Source of the DNA: Prostheceraeus crozeri
Lineage: Eukaryota > Platyhelminthes > Polycladida > Euryleptidae
Assembly: GCA_907163375.1 (NCBI GenBank)
Contig: CAJQUW010008924.1
Coordinates: 310,001 to 374,000, forward strand
DNA length: 64,000 nt
Direction: 5' to 3'
The position numbers were made by a program, and so were the translations under genes. The notes beneath the pieces were generated by a model. That model saw only the letters and a list, made by a program, of their open reading frames with translations, ran no database searches and was not told the DNA's origin. Positions 1 to 11,998 of this stretch are shown in pieces; positions within the stretch are counted from its first letter, which is position 1; each line of letters starts with the position of its first letter.

Positions 1-3000
1 TTCCTTTCAATTTCATGGCAATGTCTTGTAAAGATCTTACATTATTCATCTCTATGGATCGTTCTCACTTGGCTTCATTTCATTGACAGAACGCTCACGA
101 AGCTCAGTTGCTGTTGCTGACGTCGATCGTGGATTTAAGCTGTTCGAGGATAAATAAGATGAGCTTTCGGAAAAATACGGAGAATAGCATTATGGCTCTG
201 TATGACTGCTTCTTAGGATTCCACAAAGTGTAGGGAGCACATTCTGGAGCTTTCTGTTCAGGACAAAATCCTTCAATGTAGTATTAGTCTGTTTCCTCAA
301 AATTTCCTTGTTATTGTGCGGGAAGCGGTGAAGTATTTTACTGCGACCTTTCTCATTATTGGTGTTATACTTTTGAAATCAAATGCTGGACAAATATTAG
401 GCATCGTCTAGCTGTAACAGGAAAATTGATGGAAAGATTGCAAGCGTGATCAATAAAATTGACAGTTACTCGCCAATTGTACACCTTCTGTGAATGATTT
501 GAAAAGCTAACAGTTCAGGTGTTATATATCTAGGAGTCCATGGTCTATACCATTGCAACAAGATCTCATGCGATGAAAGTCTGTGTTCAACTTCACATAC
601 AAATATAACGCCATTACCTAAAACCGGAATATACTCGTAGTATACAGTATAGAATACAGTATATATGCCAGGTAACTTCCTTCCATTTATGCTTCATTTT
701 AAGAGTGAAAACTCGTTTTTCGGGCAGAACATAACTTAGAACGATATTCAAGAGTTGTGATGTGAAACCATCTTTTCATCTTCGTCCATTTGCTGGGAAA
801 TTCAAATTGCTTTTCAAAATTGTGCGAAGAAACTTTTATTTTTGATAAGTTGAGAAAAATATTCAATTTTGAATATTCATAATCCTTCTGTGTACACTGT
901 ACATATATGCTTTATTTGGCGCACTTTCTAGGGCCATACACCAGTCTGATGTTCAAATTCGACTTAGATCATTTGCAATGCAGCAATAGGTAATGTAATA
1001 TATATATCCCATCGCGCAATCCGCTACTGTGAAAGTCAGAATAAGTATATCTTTCCGAGCAAAAACTCAGCAATTCAAGCGCTGTATGATCTAAGTAACA
1101 ATGGAGAGGATGATGTTATGATATAGTCAGAAAAAGTATATGATTGTAAAGATTACAAAGTCGGCCTTGACGATGACAGATCAAGTAGGCCTAACTTTGC
1201 ATATACAAACATGAATGTGTATATCGAATACCCTATAGCTACACTAATTGTTTGACAACAAAATTTCGAGCTATAAGTTTGTTTGGCTCTTTTATTATTT
1301 TGCAACACGCAAATGGTGTACAGGGAATCGCAGGAAGTTAACGACGTGAGATCAGGATCGACCTCAGTAGGCCTACTCATGGTTTCACTTCACGACCACA
1401 ATTACATCATAAATAATCATGAAGATTGCATGGGAGATGCCGACGTCACAATTTATCAGTAGAAATACGCAACGATAGTAGGCCTATATGCCATTTGGAT
1501 CGCACCCTTACCTAAGTATAGCTGATACGCCGTGGCTCAATGCTAAGGTCTTTCACGAAAGAACTGCTAGAAATGCAGTGTGGGATTGTGCGCCAAGTGC
1601 TTCAAAGCGCACCACACTAGGTGACTTATTTCATGACGACATGAACTTCTATAGAAGCTGTTATGCACTGCTGTCAGAACTGCTTCAATTGTATATATTC
1701 AATGCACAATCCATAAGAATCATATTTAGCAATTTGACATAAAAGGGAGCAGCAAAAGATATAACTTTACTGGTCAAATATATGAAGGAATTTGCAAATG
1801 AAACGAGTGACCAGCAGATAGGATAATATAGGGACAAAGAAAGCATAGAACAAATAAATGAACAAAAATAGAATGTAATAATAATAATATATAAGGGTTC
1901 ATGGAACTATAGTAGCAGGATAAACTATAATATAAAGGAGAACGCATGCTTTTATCAGTACGATAAGAAAAAGCGCACGGTAATGGTAGTGGAAGTTTTA
2001 CAGTTGTGGTAGTAGTTGCCACCTCTGGAACCTGGAACACAAAGCTTTTGGCTTCGCGATGATCATATTATGGAGAAGCTCATTTATGATGTGATTGTGG
2101 TCGTGAAGCCCTTGTAGAAAAGGATTCTTTGCCTACAAGAAGTTTTCATGTCTTTCATTGGATTCTTTACAAACACTTTAACGAGATGATGAGCATTGGT
2201 GAGTACCATTCTAAGAACATGCAGTCTTTTGTTGGTTATATTTGTGATCTCGTTGATGTAGCAGTCCCAGAGCAGATGTAGCTACATGTAGCTTTCCAGA
2301 GCAAGTACTGCGTTCGCTACGAAGGATTTTTTTCAATAACACCAAGCAAGTTCATGAATCATGAGCTTAGACACATTCATTTCACACATATTTACCATGT
2401 TGCATTTTCTTAATTTAATTAAAGTTCAAATATAAATTGAATAGTTGCAATATCAAAGGAAAGAAGAACAATTTTTAGAACCAGGTTTCTAGACATAGTA
2501 AGGATGCCATGATTCTAAACATGCTTCGTTAAACTGTGTTTTGCACATGGCGTTGAAGCCGTACACTTTCACAATTGCGACATCCTATAGTAATTGCGAG
2601 ATAACTTTTTTTAAATTGGATTACATATTATTTAGATTTCATTTACAATGATGCGTTTATGTGTACTAGATTGTGGTGTGACACACTCCTTTTGGCGCTT
2701 AACTGCAATTTCACTTAGACATTGGACAACTATAAAGAAATTCAGTTGCTTGATGAGGACAAATATAAATAGTATTTTTTTATACTATCTAGTAGCATTG
2801 TATGAACATGTGATATGGCGAACTTAAATATCACGCATCAATCCAGCTCTTGTGGGTGTCGATTCACGCAATAGGTTAGTCATAGGAAGAAAAGGTCGGC
2901 TGGGAAATACAAGGTTAGGAAAAGAAAAGCAATAAACGCTAGAAACAAGAAAAGACATCATGGTTTTTCTTTGAATAATTAGAAAATCATGGTTCAGCCA

Positions 3001-3080
3001 CTTGAAAAAATCGTTGAAAGGGTTCTTTCTATCTATAATCTCATTTTAGAATGATTTTTCTGTCTGGATTTTTGTTAACA
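1..3080. other. AT-rich non-coding DNA, nothing recognised
   Basis: No reading frame here resembles a protein I know, and the short open frames have no supporting start context or splice sites. The sequence is AT-rich with scattered short repeats. Three copies of the octamer TAGGCCTA lie at 1186, 1368 and 1479. Confidence 0.6.
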
Positions 3081-3084
3081 GTTA

Positions 3085-3100
3085 TTGACCTTGAGGTCAA
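3085..3100. promoter_or_regulatory. Everted AGGTCA half-sites, nuclear-receptor-like
   Basis: The sequence TTGACCTTGAGGTCAA has two AGGTCA half-sites pointing outward with 2 bp between them. This resembles a nuclear-receptor response element. No gene is recognised next to it, so function is only a possibility and chance occurrence is not excluded. Confidence 0.2.
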
Positions 3101-3212
3101 AAGTTTGCGTCAGTTAGCAATCGCACAATCGATGTTTACTAACTTCATCAGAATGGTCCCAAACCTTCAGGACATAAAAAAAACTGCAGAATGACCTCGG
3201 ACACTCGCTGTT

Positions 3213-3700
3213 GTAGATTAAACGTTGACAACCGAGCGGGGTTCGTTTATTTTGACAACGAATCACATCATTTACTGCTTGTCAACTGCGGTCCACTGAA
3301 CTGTGAATTCATAAGAGCCCTAGAATGGATTATGATTGTAGATGACAATGTATTGGAAAGTTTGGTGATCATCTTACAAAATAACAACAATAGGTCACTA
3401 ATGCTACGTTTGAATATGCGATGAGTTGATGAAAATTCAGCTTTTGATATATCAGTACGAGAATCAAAGTCGATGATTTTGGCGATTGGTACAAAATTAT
3501 ATGTCCAGGGGTAAATCAAGCGCTTAAGCTGCCTCAGACAGCCAACTTAAGAAGAAGATTGTTTTGGGGCTTCTGGGCCGTTGTTATAGATGAAACGTTG
3601 ACAACCGATCGGGGTTCGTTTATTTTCACAACGAATCACAGCATCTACTGCTTGTCAACCGTGGTCAGACAGCCAATTTAAGAAAAAAATGATATCAAGT
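3213..3700 (+). repeat. Two direct copies of an ~85-bp segment
   Basis: The segment beginning with GTTGACAACCGA and running through CTGCTTGTCAAC occurs at about 3213-3297 and again at about 3587-3666 with several substitutions. Each copy is followed or preceded by a CAGACAGCCAA-TTAAGAA block and a TTGGGGCTT block. Period is about 370 bp. It looks like an old local duplication. A 77-codon frame over the first copy is not conserved in the second and is not called as a gene. Confidence 0.6.
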
Positions 3701-6700
3701 GATATATTGGGGCTTTTGGCACCTTCAGCAGTGAAAAAGAAAGGCATGCTTTTTTAACACGCAACTACATATGGAATTTGACCATTATATCTAATCACCA
3801 ACTGTCTCAATCAGAATCTTTACACTAAAACTGAGATGGCAGTCTTACAAAGCAATCTACAATTTAGAAATACAATTTGTTCATTATTCATGAGATATGA
3901 ATACTATTTGTTATTATTGGATATGTAAATATATTGGATAATATGTTCCAAAATATATAGGTCCTGCAGGTTGCGTGTAAGAAATGTGTATGTATTATTA
4001 TACAAGGATCAATCCACGCTGAAATTAATAAAATCTTATGTAAAATTGAAATACAATGTGGCAAATTTCAAAGCATTTAAAGAACTTTCAAGCACTAATT
4101 CAAGTGCTTCAATGAATAGCTTATCACTCGTTAAATACCAGAAAACAGGGCCACTGCTATTTGATCATCATGCATATCGATGTTGAATATATTTTTCGCG
4201 TGTGAAATTCATAATGGTGGACTTCCTTTAATGCATCTCTTAGTTATTGAAATATTTAATGTATCCACTCTGTTCATTTCTAAACTATGGTCTACTGCTA
4301 CACTCCTTGATGTTATTTTTAAGTATGGATCTACTGTATGCACCATCAATGCAACAGATGTTTGATGCTTCAAGAATCACGCATGTCAAACTTCCTTCTA
4401 ATGTTCATTTCAGCACTAACAACTCAATAATACATGCTCAAGGCCATCTTCTTCTTTGTCACATCTTCTACATTTCATTCTATTTTGATCCATCCCTGTT
4501 TTTACCATTGTACAACAAACTTCCCAATTTTACAATTCTATAAATCTTCGTTTTTCGCCTGAACTCTTGTCATTCTTTCTTATTGGTTAATAATTTATTG
4601 ACCTTTTATTTCTTGAGGTTTCCTCCAATTTTGAGAATGTTCATCTTTGTGACATTTCATTCTTTATCATTTGTTTTTTAAAAAAATCAAAATTATGCAT
4701 GTCCATTTGCATATTTACTTGCACTGCTTATTTTCTTCTTTGCTCTCTATTTACTAATTCGTTCAATTGGTAAGTATAGAATAGAACAGAACTTCTTTGA
4801 AATTTGCAATTAGCAAGTTATTGAAATGTGATTCGTGATACATGGAAGAAATGGCAGCTATTCAGGTAGGTCTGTTCCTATTCTTCAACTGATGATGCAA
4901 CTCAATATTTGATCACTCTATTTCATTTTACTGAAGAATCACATGAGAGCGGTGATTGCTTTTACAGACAACAGAACAAAATAACAGTTATGCAGAAAAA
5001 AGACAATTGACAGTCATTTTGTACCATGTCAGTCACTTTACACTATACCAGATAAAGAACTGGTAAAAGCGGGTCGTGACAGCATGTGGTGCGCGAATGC
5101 AAGTAAAGTTCCTCGGTGCAGCTGCTCTGGTTCAAACATCTGACGTACAGGATGTTCATTATAGATAGCAATGTAATCGAATAATCTTCTACACATATCG
5201 TCTACCACGCAAGGAAGTGATGAGAATTCTAGAAAATGGAAGAATGGAAGTGCGCAAGTGAATACTGAACGGATAGAGGCTACATGGCATCAAGCAACAA
5301 CTTCTTGCTTACAATTTGCTCATTTCAAATTACGAAGAATAAAAACTTTTTGCAGCCCTTCCTCATGATATGAATAACATATCATATTGGACGATAAAAT
5401 CACACCAAGTATTTTCAAAAAAGTCACATTTGAAACAAAGGCATCACCCCGCCTGCTTTTAATGTTGGGGACAGAAGTGCTGCTTTTAGTCGCATAGTTC
5501 TAAACAGACAAAACTGACATTGACAGCCCTGTCTTCAGGTTCATTCCCACCGGACGCGTCACGGCGCGGCGCGTCTCAGGCGTACAGAATTTTCGTTCAG
5601 AACCTTAATAAACCTATGGGGCTGTTCCCACCAGACGCGCGGGAAATTTCAGAAAAAAGTTCTGTAATGAGTTTGCTTTACGAGATAGGAAAATCCATCT
5701 CGCGCCAAGAGGCCTCGCGGCTTGCTCTGCCCTCGCAGTAAAACCTAACACCTCAGGTTACCAGATGCTCGTGCAGAGAAATGACTGACTTTCGACATAG
5801 CTATCCGACAGTTCTGTGAGAACAATTTGACTAAATAAACATCAAAATCCCTTATCAGTGCACTTTCATACTTTGTCAACCATGAAATCGAATCCATGAA
5901 TGCATTTGGAGATGAATGGTATTTTATTTACTGCAAAACGAGTATCGGAAACGAAGATGAGAAAGTTGCTATTGTTCTCAGTCTATCTGATAATCTTCGA
6001 TAGAGTGATACTCCCGATTACAATAGACTAGGCGATGTAAGTTAATAAAGGTTGTTTTCTGAGCCAACTTATGGCAAGTGAATCCGTGCGTCAATTCTAT
6101 TTCATGATCTGTCACCAGATGTGTCTTGTTGTCACCCTATGAATGAAAATGTGTAAATGATGTGTGTCCTTAAAAAACCCTATTCTTTACAAATGTAAAA
6201 TATCAAATGATTAGTTTTCGCAAAATTATGTAGCAATGGTAATATCCTAATGATTAATTTGCACTGTCAAACACTCAAACGTATGCAGTACTTAACTTGT
6301 AATTGGAAAAAATAACTTTAGCAATGTCGGTCTATTTCATCTGTCTTTATTGTTCGGCACTCCTTCAAGCATTGCGATGAAGCCATCAAAATTCATCATA
6401 CCGTTTATTTGACGGAGAGCGCAGAATTCTTAACTTAGTTGAAACACACTTCATTTAAAAGGAAATTTCACGAAAAAGATGATGGCATGTATTTTGTAAA
6501 CAGCAGTCTTTTTTTCTTCTTGTAAATGCTCTTTTCTTCATGCTCATCGCAGTGCGTGACAACAGTCGATATAGCCTATAATTGTGCTGACAATTTGACA
6601 AAAGGATTGATTTCACCCGGTTTTTATGAATAGTATTGAGAGTGAAATATCTGATCTGATGTTCCCTCAAATCACACGACAACCACAACTTATAGATTTT

Positions 6701-7490
6701 GATGCTCAAGAGAATAATTTCTGCAGATTCGGATTTACTTAACGACAGTTAACAGGACAGAATGCCTTTTTGTCGCCATATCATGCTCAACTCAGTGCTC
6801 TTCTCAGATTGAGACTATTTTCTAGACTGTTGGTCGACCAAAACTCATCATAGAATAAACCGGATATTGCTCTAAATAGACTGTCCCTAGCAACACTTCA
6901 ATTCATAAAGAATTGTTCTCGTCTGATGAAACTTGCAGATCTAGGAACCTGATTACATCACACTTCGTTCACGCTCGTAGATCTAATGCAAAATGTCTCT
7001 GTATTTCCTCGAGAATGTGTCGTTTAGATATCATTATCGAGTAATTATGTTTGAAATGTTGCATCTGATTTCATGTAAATTCTGAAAACTGAGACGTCAT
7101 GTAACTACAGATTGTTTCATAAAAAATGGATCACCTTTAAACATTGCCTTAACTTCAACTTTGTCTAACACCGCCAAACTTGAACGAATTTCTCTGAAAT
7201 TTGAAAGATATGTCAGTTGTGCTTACTAATATTATTGTTGGAAATTTCAAGCATGAATATTGAGTTGTTTTCCTGTTATAGATAAAAAAGTAGTAGATAA
7301 TTTGATATTCATTTAGCAATGTTACATAAAATCATACCTCACTCTTATAAAATTACATTTGTTTCCTTTGATATGTAATATGTTGTTCTACAAACCAAAA
7401 GCTATCAAGCAAAACAAAAATAAAGAAAATCGGTCAATCAGAGCCAGTATAGCACCATTATTCATCAACAATAATGTAACTGCTACATGT
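3701..7490. other. Non-coding DNA, no gene recognised
   Basis: Only short frames are present and none resembles a known family. At about 5535-5735 there is a CpG-rich island-like patch with two copies of TTCCCACCRGACGCG. This resembles the ends of some miniature hAT-type elements, but no matching inverted end was found. The tract GAATAGAACAGAACTTC at about 4780 resembles a LINE tail in reverse orientation. Confidence 0.5.
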
Positions 7491-7610
7491 GATTAACTGG
7501 ACTTCATGTTCCATAGCTTCCTGACTTCGTTGCGGTGGTGTTGGCAGCACTCCTGATTGCTTTCAGCTAGAAATCTATCTCTTACCGGTTGAAAACAATG
7601 CAAAGCACAA

Positions 7611-8285
7611 ATGAACAATAACGAGATCGCATTCACAAAAAGCAAAGTGTCAACCTTGCCCGAACTAGGGTTTTCTTTGCGAGCTACAAGCAAGCGACTA
7701 AATGTCCCTTACACAAATGTGCATCGATGGCATAATGATGATTTTCGACTCTGTCGTAAAGAGGGCTCTGGCCGTCCACGCAAAACATCCAAACGTAGAG
7801 ACCGCCTAATTTTGAGATTTGTTAAAGTTGATCCAAGTCTCTCGTTAACTGAGATGGCTGCACTAGACTCGTCTATTTCTAAGTCCACTATTCGTAAAAG
7901 ACTTATTGAGTCGAATTTCAAGAGCTGTAAGAGGCCCTCTCAGATCGAATTATCAGATCAGCATACAAAAAGACGTCTCAGATGGGCAATGAGTCACTGT
8001 CACTGGCGAAATCATCTTATGCAAGTCTCAATTAGGGCTTAGGACATTATCTTGGCAGCTCGTTCTCTTGATCTGAATCCCATAGAAAATGTATGGAGTA
8101 TTCTAAAAAGTAACGTTCGTCGTTCACTGCTACCTACAGATGGCGTATCACTACTTACGTCACTGTTAAAAAGAGAGTGGAGAAAGTTAGATCAGTAAAA
8201 AATCAACGATATCATCGAATCAATGCCTAGACGAATTGGTAATGTCATTGACAATAAGGGATTGAATCAAGTTGCCCACTCTAGT
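7611..8285 (+). pseudogene. Tc1-type transposase with the catalytic core deleted
   Basis: The first 140 codons carry the paired helix-turn-helix DNA-binding region typical of Tc1/mariner transposases: a GSGRPRKTSKRR linker flanked by helical segments, then a TIRKRLIESNFKS-type second HTH. The frame stops at 8042. It is followed at about 8060-8110 by SLDLNPIENVW in a different frame, the motif that holds the third catalytic acidic residue of this superfamily. The two Asp-bearing blocks that should lie between (about 100 residues) are missing, so the gene suffered an internal deletion plus frame damage. It can only be a relic or a non-autonomous copy. Terminal inverted repeats were not located with certainty. 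Confidence 0.8.
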
Positions 8286-9156
8286 TCGTCACTGGCGATC
8301 ATAAATTATCCGAAGTAAAATCTAAAAAAAGAGGTCCATTCGAAAGCAGTTTTCTTCCTCTAAACATTCTATAGAGCAGAGGTTCCCAAACTCCGAACCA
8401 TGGTGCGGATCCGGACCACGGCATTATCTTCACGGACTACAATGATCCCGAGATGTCACACTACTCCTTGTAGTTTATTTCGTTATTAATCAGGCTTAAT
8501 CTGTCCTTTTGAGTCACTGACTACCATTTGAACTAGACTTAGTGAAGCATATTTCTGTGAAAGCAAGGACAGTGTGTCGGATCCTTACTTTCATGATGAA
8601 TTTTTTTGAAGAATATTTCATAGCTTCTCTTATTTCAGTGCTTTTCCAAGTCATGATGTTGAAACTGTGGTATTTGATTTTCAAATCGAAATGCAAATAC
8701 CGCGACTTTCTAACATTTCAACGTTTCAAACACACATTGCGTTTTCCGCAAAGATGCGCAGAAGTTGTGGCTCGATGTGTGTTAAAAAGTTGAAATGTCG
8801 CTGAATAGGCCATATTTTCAAACTTGTGAAGTTGTGTAGGACAGAGTAATGGATGGATTTTGATGAAACTTTACTTGAAGGTGAGTGAGGTAGTGTAGAG
8901 CTTAAGTTTGGCTCTATTGCGTCATGTCAGACTTTTTTAGCAGCATTTTTTCGCTAAAACTTATTGATACTGTATCTTTTTCTAAGTTCAACGAATCTTA
9001 AAATATTTACATCATGATGAAGCTGAGTGATAGTTCACACTGTCTGTCAATTTTTATTAAAAAAGTCTGTCGTCCAAAATTTTTTGTCTGTTGCTTGATC
9101 GCATCTGGACTTACGAAAACAAATCAATTTAGCAATACCACATTCATTGTGAAGTT
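8286..9156. other. Non-coding DNA with a hAT-like terminal motif
   Basis: No gene is seen. At 8377 the sequence CAGAGGTTCCCAAACTCC resembles the CAG-GGTTCCCAAAC ends of Charlie-type hAT elements. I could not identify the opposite end, so it may be a solo fragment. Confidence 0.3.
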
Positions 9157-9162
9157 TATACT
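9157..9162. repeat. Target-site duplication TATACT, left
   Basis: TATACT directly precedes the AGTAGT terminus of the large element and matches TATACT at 30945-30950 perfectly. Six-base target duplications are characteristic of Polinton/Maverick integration. Confidence 0.9.
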
Positions 9163-9203
9163 AGTAGTGACCCCATCCCAGGCGCAAGGGCAAAATGCGA
9201 AAT

Positions 9204-9227
9204 GCTGAGTCATCATGCTGACTCAGC
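9204..9227. promoter_or_regulatory. Terminal inverted pair of AP-1-type sites
   Basis: GCTGAGTCA and TGACTCAGC form a 9-bp perfect inverted repeat separated by 6 bp, about 43 bp inside the terminus. Each half contains TGASTCA, the bZIP/AP-1 consensus. The same block lies near the right terminus (about 30880-30903). It could bind a host bZIP factor or be a terminal-protein or transposase site; the sequence alone cannot decide. Confidence 0.5.
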
Positions 9228-9374
9228 CCCCCCCCTCTGGAAGGAAGGGAGAGCGCCAAGGATGTGTTGGGAGGAATGGGTCCGAGAGGAGGAAACAGGT
9301 CCCCCCCTCTGGAAGGAAAGAAGAAAGGAGGAGTGATGAGGCAAGGGGTAGAATCTCGGAAGGATAGAGTGAGA

Positions 9375-10235
9375 AAAGGCGGGTTTTGGTGGTTTTGGAA
9401 TGAGAAAGGTCGGAATTGGTCATGAAGGAGTGTTCGGATGGGAAAATGGAGTGCAGATTCGGACTCTACGTGAACGTTTGGGTCTAGGAACGTCTTCCCA
9501 GGTCAATCGTAAAGAAAAAGTGCTGACCCCCCCACCTCAGCAACGATCTTCCAACTTTGGTTGTAGACATCGTAGAAAGTCGTGCAATAGCTCATTTGAA
9601 AGCTAAAAGTGAGAAAAATGCAGTGGAAAGCTCAGTTTGGTCCACTTTTCCTGGCTTTAGGGAGGAAAATGGCAGGAAAACGTCAGAGTTGAAAAAGTCG
9701 GGTTTTGGAGGTTTTGGGATGAGAAAGGTCGGAATTCGTCATGAAGGAGTGTTCGGATGGGAAAATGGAGTGCAGATTCGGACTTTTTGGCCACTTTTGG
9801 GTCTAGGAACGTCTTCCCAACTCAATCGGAGAGAAAAAGTGCTGACCCCCCCCCCTCGGCAACGATCTTCCAACTTTGGTTGTAGACATCGTAGAAAGTC
9901 GTGCAATAGCTCATTTGAAAGCTAAAAGTGAGAAAAATGCAGTGGAAAGCTCAGTTTGGTCCACTTTTCCTGGCTTTAGGGAGGAAAATGGCAGCAAAAC
10001 GTCAGAGTTGAAAAAGTCAGGTTTTGGAGGTTTTGGGATGAGAAAGGTCGGAATTCGTCATGAAGGAGTGTTCGGATGGGAAAATGGAGTGCAAATTCGG
10101 ACTGTACGTGAAATTGTGGGTCTAGGAACGTCTTCCCAACTCAATCGGAGAGAAAAAGTGCTGACCCCCACCCCTCGGCAACGATCTTCCAACTTTGGTT
10201 GTAGACATCGTAGAAAGTCGTGCAATAGCTCATTT
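9375..10235 (+). repeat. Subterminal ~319-bp tandem repeats, left end
   Basis: A unit of about 319 bp is repeated head to tail. The block CAACTTTGGTTGTAGACATC recurs at about 9550, 9869 and 10188, and a more diverged copy continues after the Sola-like insertion at 14806-15120. Each unit contains a C-rich run followed by an open frame of about 100 codons, so long open frames (to 135 codons) run across units. The strict period and lack of family resemblance argue that this is repeat structure, not a gene. Confidence 0.85.
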
Positions 10236-10491
10236 CGATGTATTTTTGTCGAACCGACGTATGACGAAATTTTTGAAAATTGAGAAAAATACATTTTAAT
10301 GATCTCCCGCTAATGTCTGATAATAGCAATATATCGTAAATGCATATTTATAATTGCAAATTATATTTTCATTAAGTCATAAAATGACGTATGTCAAATT
10401 TTGCCAATGGTGTGTTTTGTCAGACCGACGTATCAGTTCGAATTTTCAATACATTATTGTTTTTATGGTTATTTCATGCTCTTATTGACGT

Positions 10492-10746
10492 TATAGCAAT
10501 GTCTGCCGGCCAAGTACACGAATGATGCTTCGTAAGGTGAGATATCTATGCAAGGTGACAGTAAGACAAGTGACTCATTGACTGAAGAAGAATATCGAAA
10601 ACAGACTGACTTCATTTATAGCAATGTCTGCCGGCCAAGTACACGATTGATGCTTCGTAAGGTGAGATATCTATGCAAGGTAACAATAAGACAAGTGACT
10701 CATTGACTGAAGAAGAATATCGAAAACAGACTGACTTCATTTTAGA
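10492..10746 (+). repeat. Tandem duplication of a 126-bp unit
   Basis: The block starting GCAATGTCTGCCGGCCAAGT at 10495 recurs at 10621 and extends to ATCGAAAACAGACTGACTTC in both copies, with only three or so differences. It lies in the 5' region of the Sola-like transposase, just upstream of its ATG at 10765, and may carry promoter sequence. Confidence 0.85.
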
Positions 10747-11073
10747 CTTGATATCTGCATTAACATGACGTCGAGAATGCAGCTGAAAAAGGCCGAGAGG
10801 ATAGCTGAAATGATAACGAATATGGACGATAACTCCGATAGTGATAATAGTGATTCAAATGTTTCTTCTATCTTAAATCAAACGCCAGAATCATTTATCA
10901 TTGAGGGCCCTACACCTGAAGATAGCAATGACAACACATGTAAGAAACGAAAATCAAGTAGAAGAGCGGAAACAATAGCAAAGAATGTGAAATACTCCCT
11001 CTTCACCGAGATCCATCCAATTGCAATCAATTAGTACTTCCAAAAGACCAATCTCGGGACGAATTTTTATTAA

Positions 11074-11112
11074 AGTTGCGAGCTTCCGAGCGCTTCGCTC
11101 GTCTTCAGGCAG
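11074..11112 (-). ncRNA. Hammerhead-like motif of a Penelope-like element
   Basis: On the minus strand CTGAAGA is followed by a 5-bp stem (CGAGC/GCTCG) with a 5-base loop and then GAAG. This matches the hammerhead core CUGANGA-stem II-GAAA apart from the last base. Hammerhead motifs occur in the terminal repeats of Penelope-like elements. The GAAA to GAAG change would probably impair cleavage; I did not confirm stems I and III. Confidence 0.4.
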
Positions 11113-11339
11113 GCAGAGGTAAAAGTGAAATCAGAGGGCAGCGCCATTCAATCACATTGCCAAGAGTAAAATTCACTTCGACTACATGATATAATAGTTG
11201 ACACAAAGACATTACTCAAGTGCTCTATACAAAAATTCTATGTTATACATACTACTATCAAACTGAATAGTAGCATTAGAATTAAGTGAGAAATGAGAAA
11301 AAGTTACGGAAGCAAGAAAGTTTAATACTGATGAAGTAG

Positions 11340-11998
11340 TCACTGTAGGATAGACTTCCATCTTTGATCCACCAAATATCCCTTATCACGATTGAATGTT
11401 TCATTGGTCATAATGTGCAGGCCTTCTTTGATGATTCTCCTCTTCCAGTTTTGCTCGACATCAATAACTCGGAAGCTTTGAAAGTTTGGCCTGTGATTCG
11501 CTGTATGACAATGCTCACTGATTGCCGACCTGAGCCGAATATCCCTGACGTCCACTTCATGCTCCTTCTTTCTATCCTTGGCTCTTCTTCCTGTCTGTCC
11601 GATGTACACCTTCTCACAGTCCGCACACTCCTGCTTATACACCACACCACCTCGATCCAAGCCATCAATCTTGTCCAGCTTCTTCCTGCTGATCATGTCT
11701 CCCAAGCTCCTTCCTTTCGAGTATCGCACTCTGAGATCCAGTCTCCTACCCAGCGCTTCAATTTTCTCCTGAATTCCTGGAACATATGGTATTCTCAAGA
11801 TCGGTCGCTTGTCCTCTATCTCTTCACGTTGGGTTCTGACTGAATACAGCTGCCTCTTGACCTGTCTTCTAGGATATCCATTCTTGACAAAGGTATCATA
11901 CAGCTTCTCCTTTTCTGCTTGCAAATCCTCTTCTCGACTACACACCCTTTCCGCTCGCTTCCTGAGGCACGACACCACTCCCCACTTTACTTGCTTGC
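11340..11998 (-). pseudogene. Penelope-like ORF C-terminus with GIY-YIG endonuclease
   Basis: The frame is open from the insertion boundary to a stop at 11340. The first part (KNGYPRRQVKRQL) matches the segment after the RT thumb in Penelope-like elements. A linker with PYVPG-x-QEKIEALGRR follows, then the endonuclease: GVVYKQECADCEKVYIGQTG gives the GVVY...YIG pair with a Cys-x2-Cys insert. Downstream are an Arg, a conserved His in ISEHCHTANH and a Glu near the end (KEGLHI). RT motifs are absent, so this is a dead fragment with an intact endonuclease region. Confidence 0.85.

Larger units (their letters stand above)
10991..11998 (-). mobile_element. 5'-truncated Penelope-like retroelement
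   Basis: The insertion is flanked by AATGTGA at 10984-10990 and 11999-12005. On the minus strand it keeps only the end of the reverse transcriptase thumb, the linker and the GIY-YIG endonuclease, then about 350 bp of 3' sequence. That 3' part contains a hammerhead-like motif, as reported for Penelope-like elements. Loss of the 5' part is the usual outcome of target-primed reverse transcription. It sits inside the coding region of the Sola-like transposase. Confidence 0.85.

Noticed and set aside
9400-10294. Series of 60-135-codon frames reading like related proteins
   Set aside because: They are the same 319-bp DNA repeat read in shifted frames; period and boundaries follow the repeat, not codons, and no family resemblance is seen.
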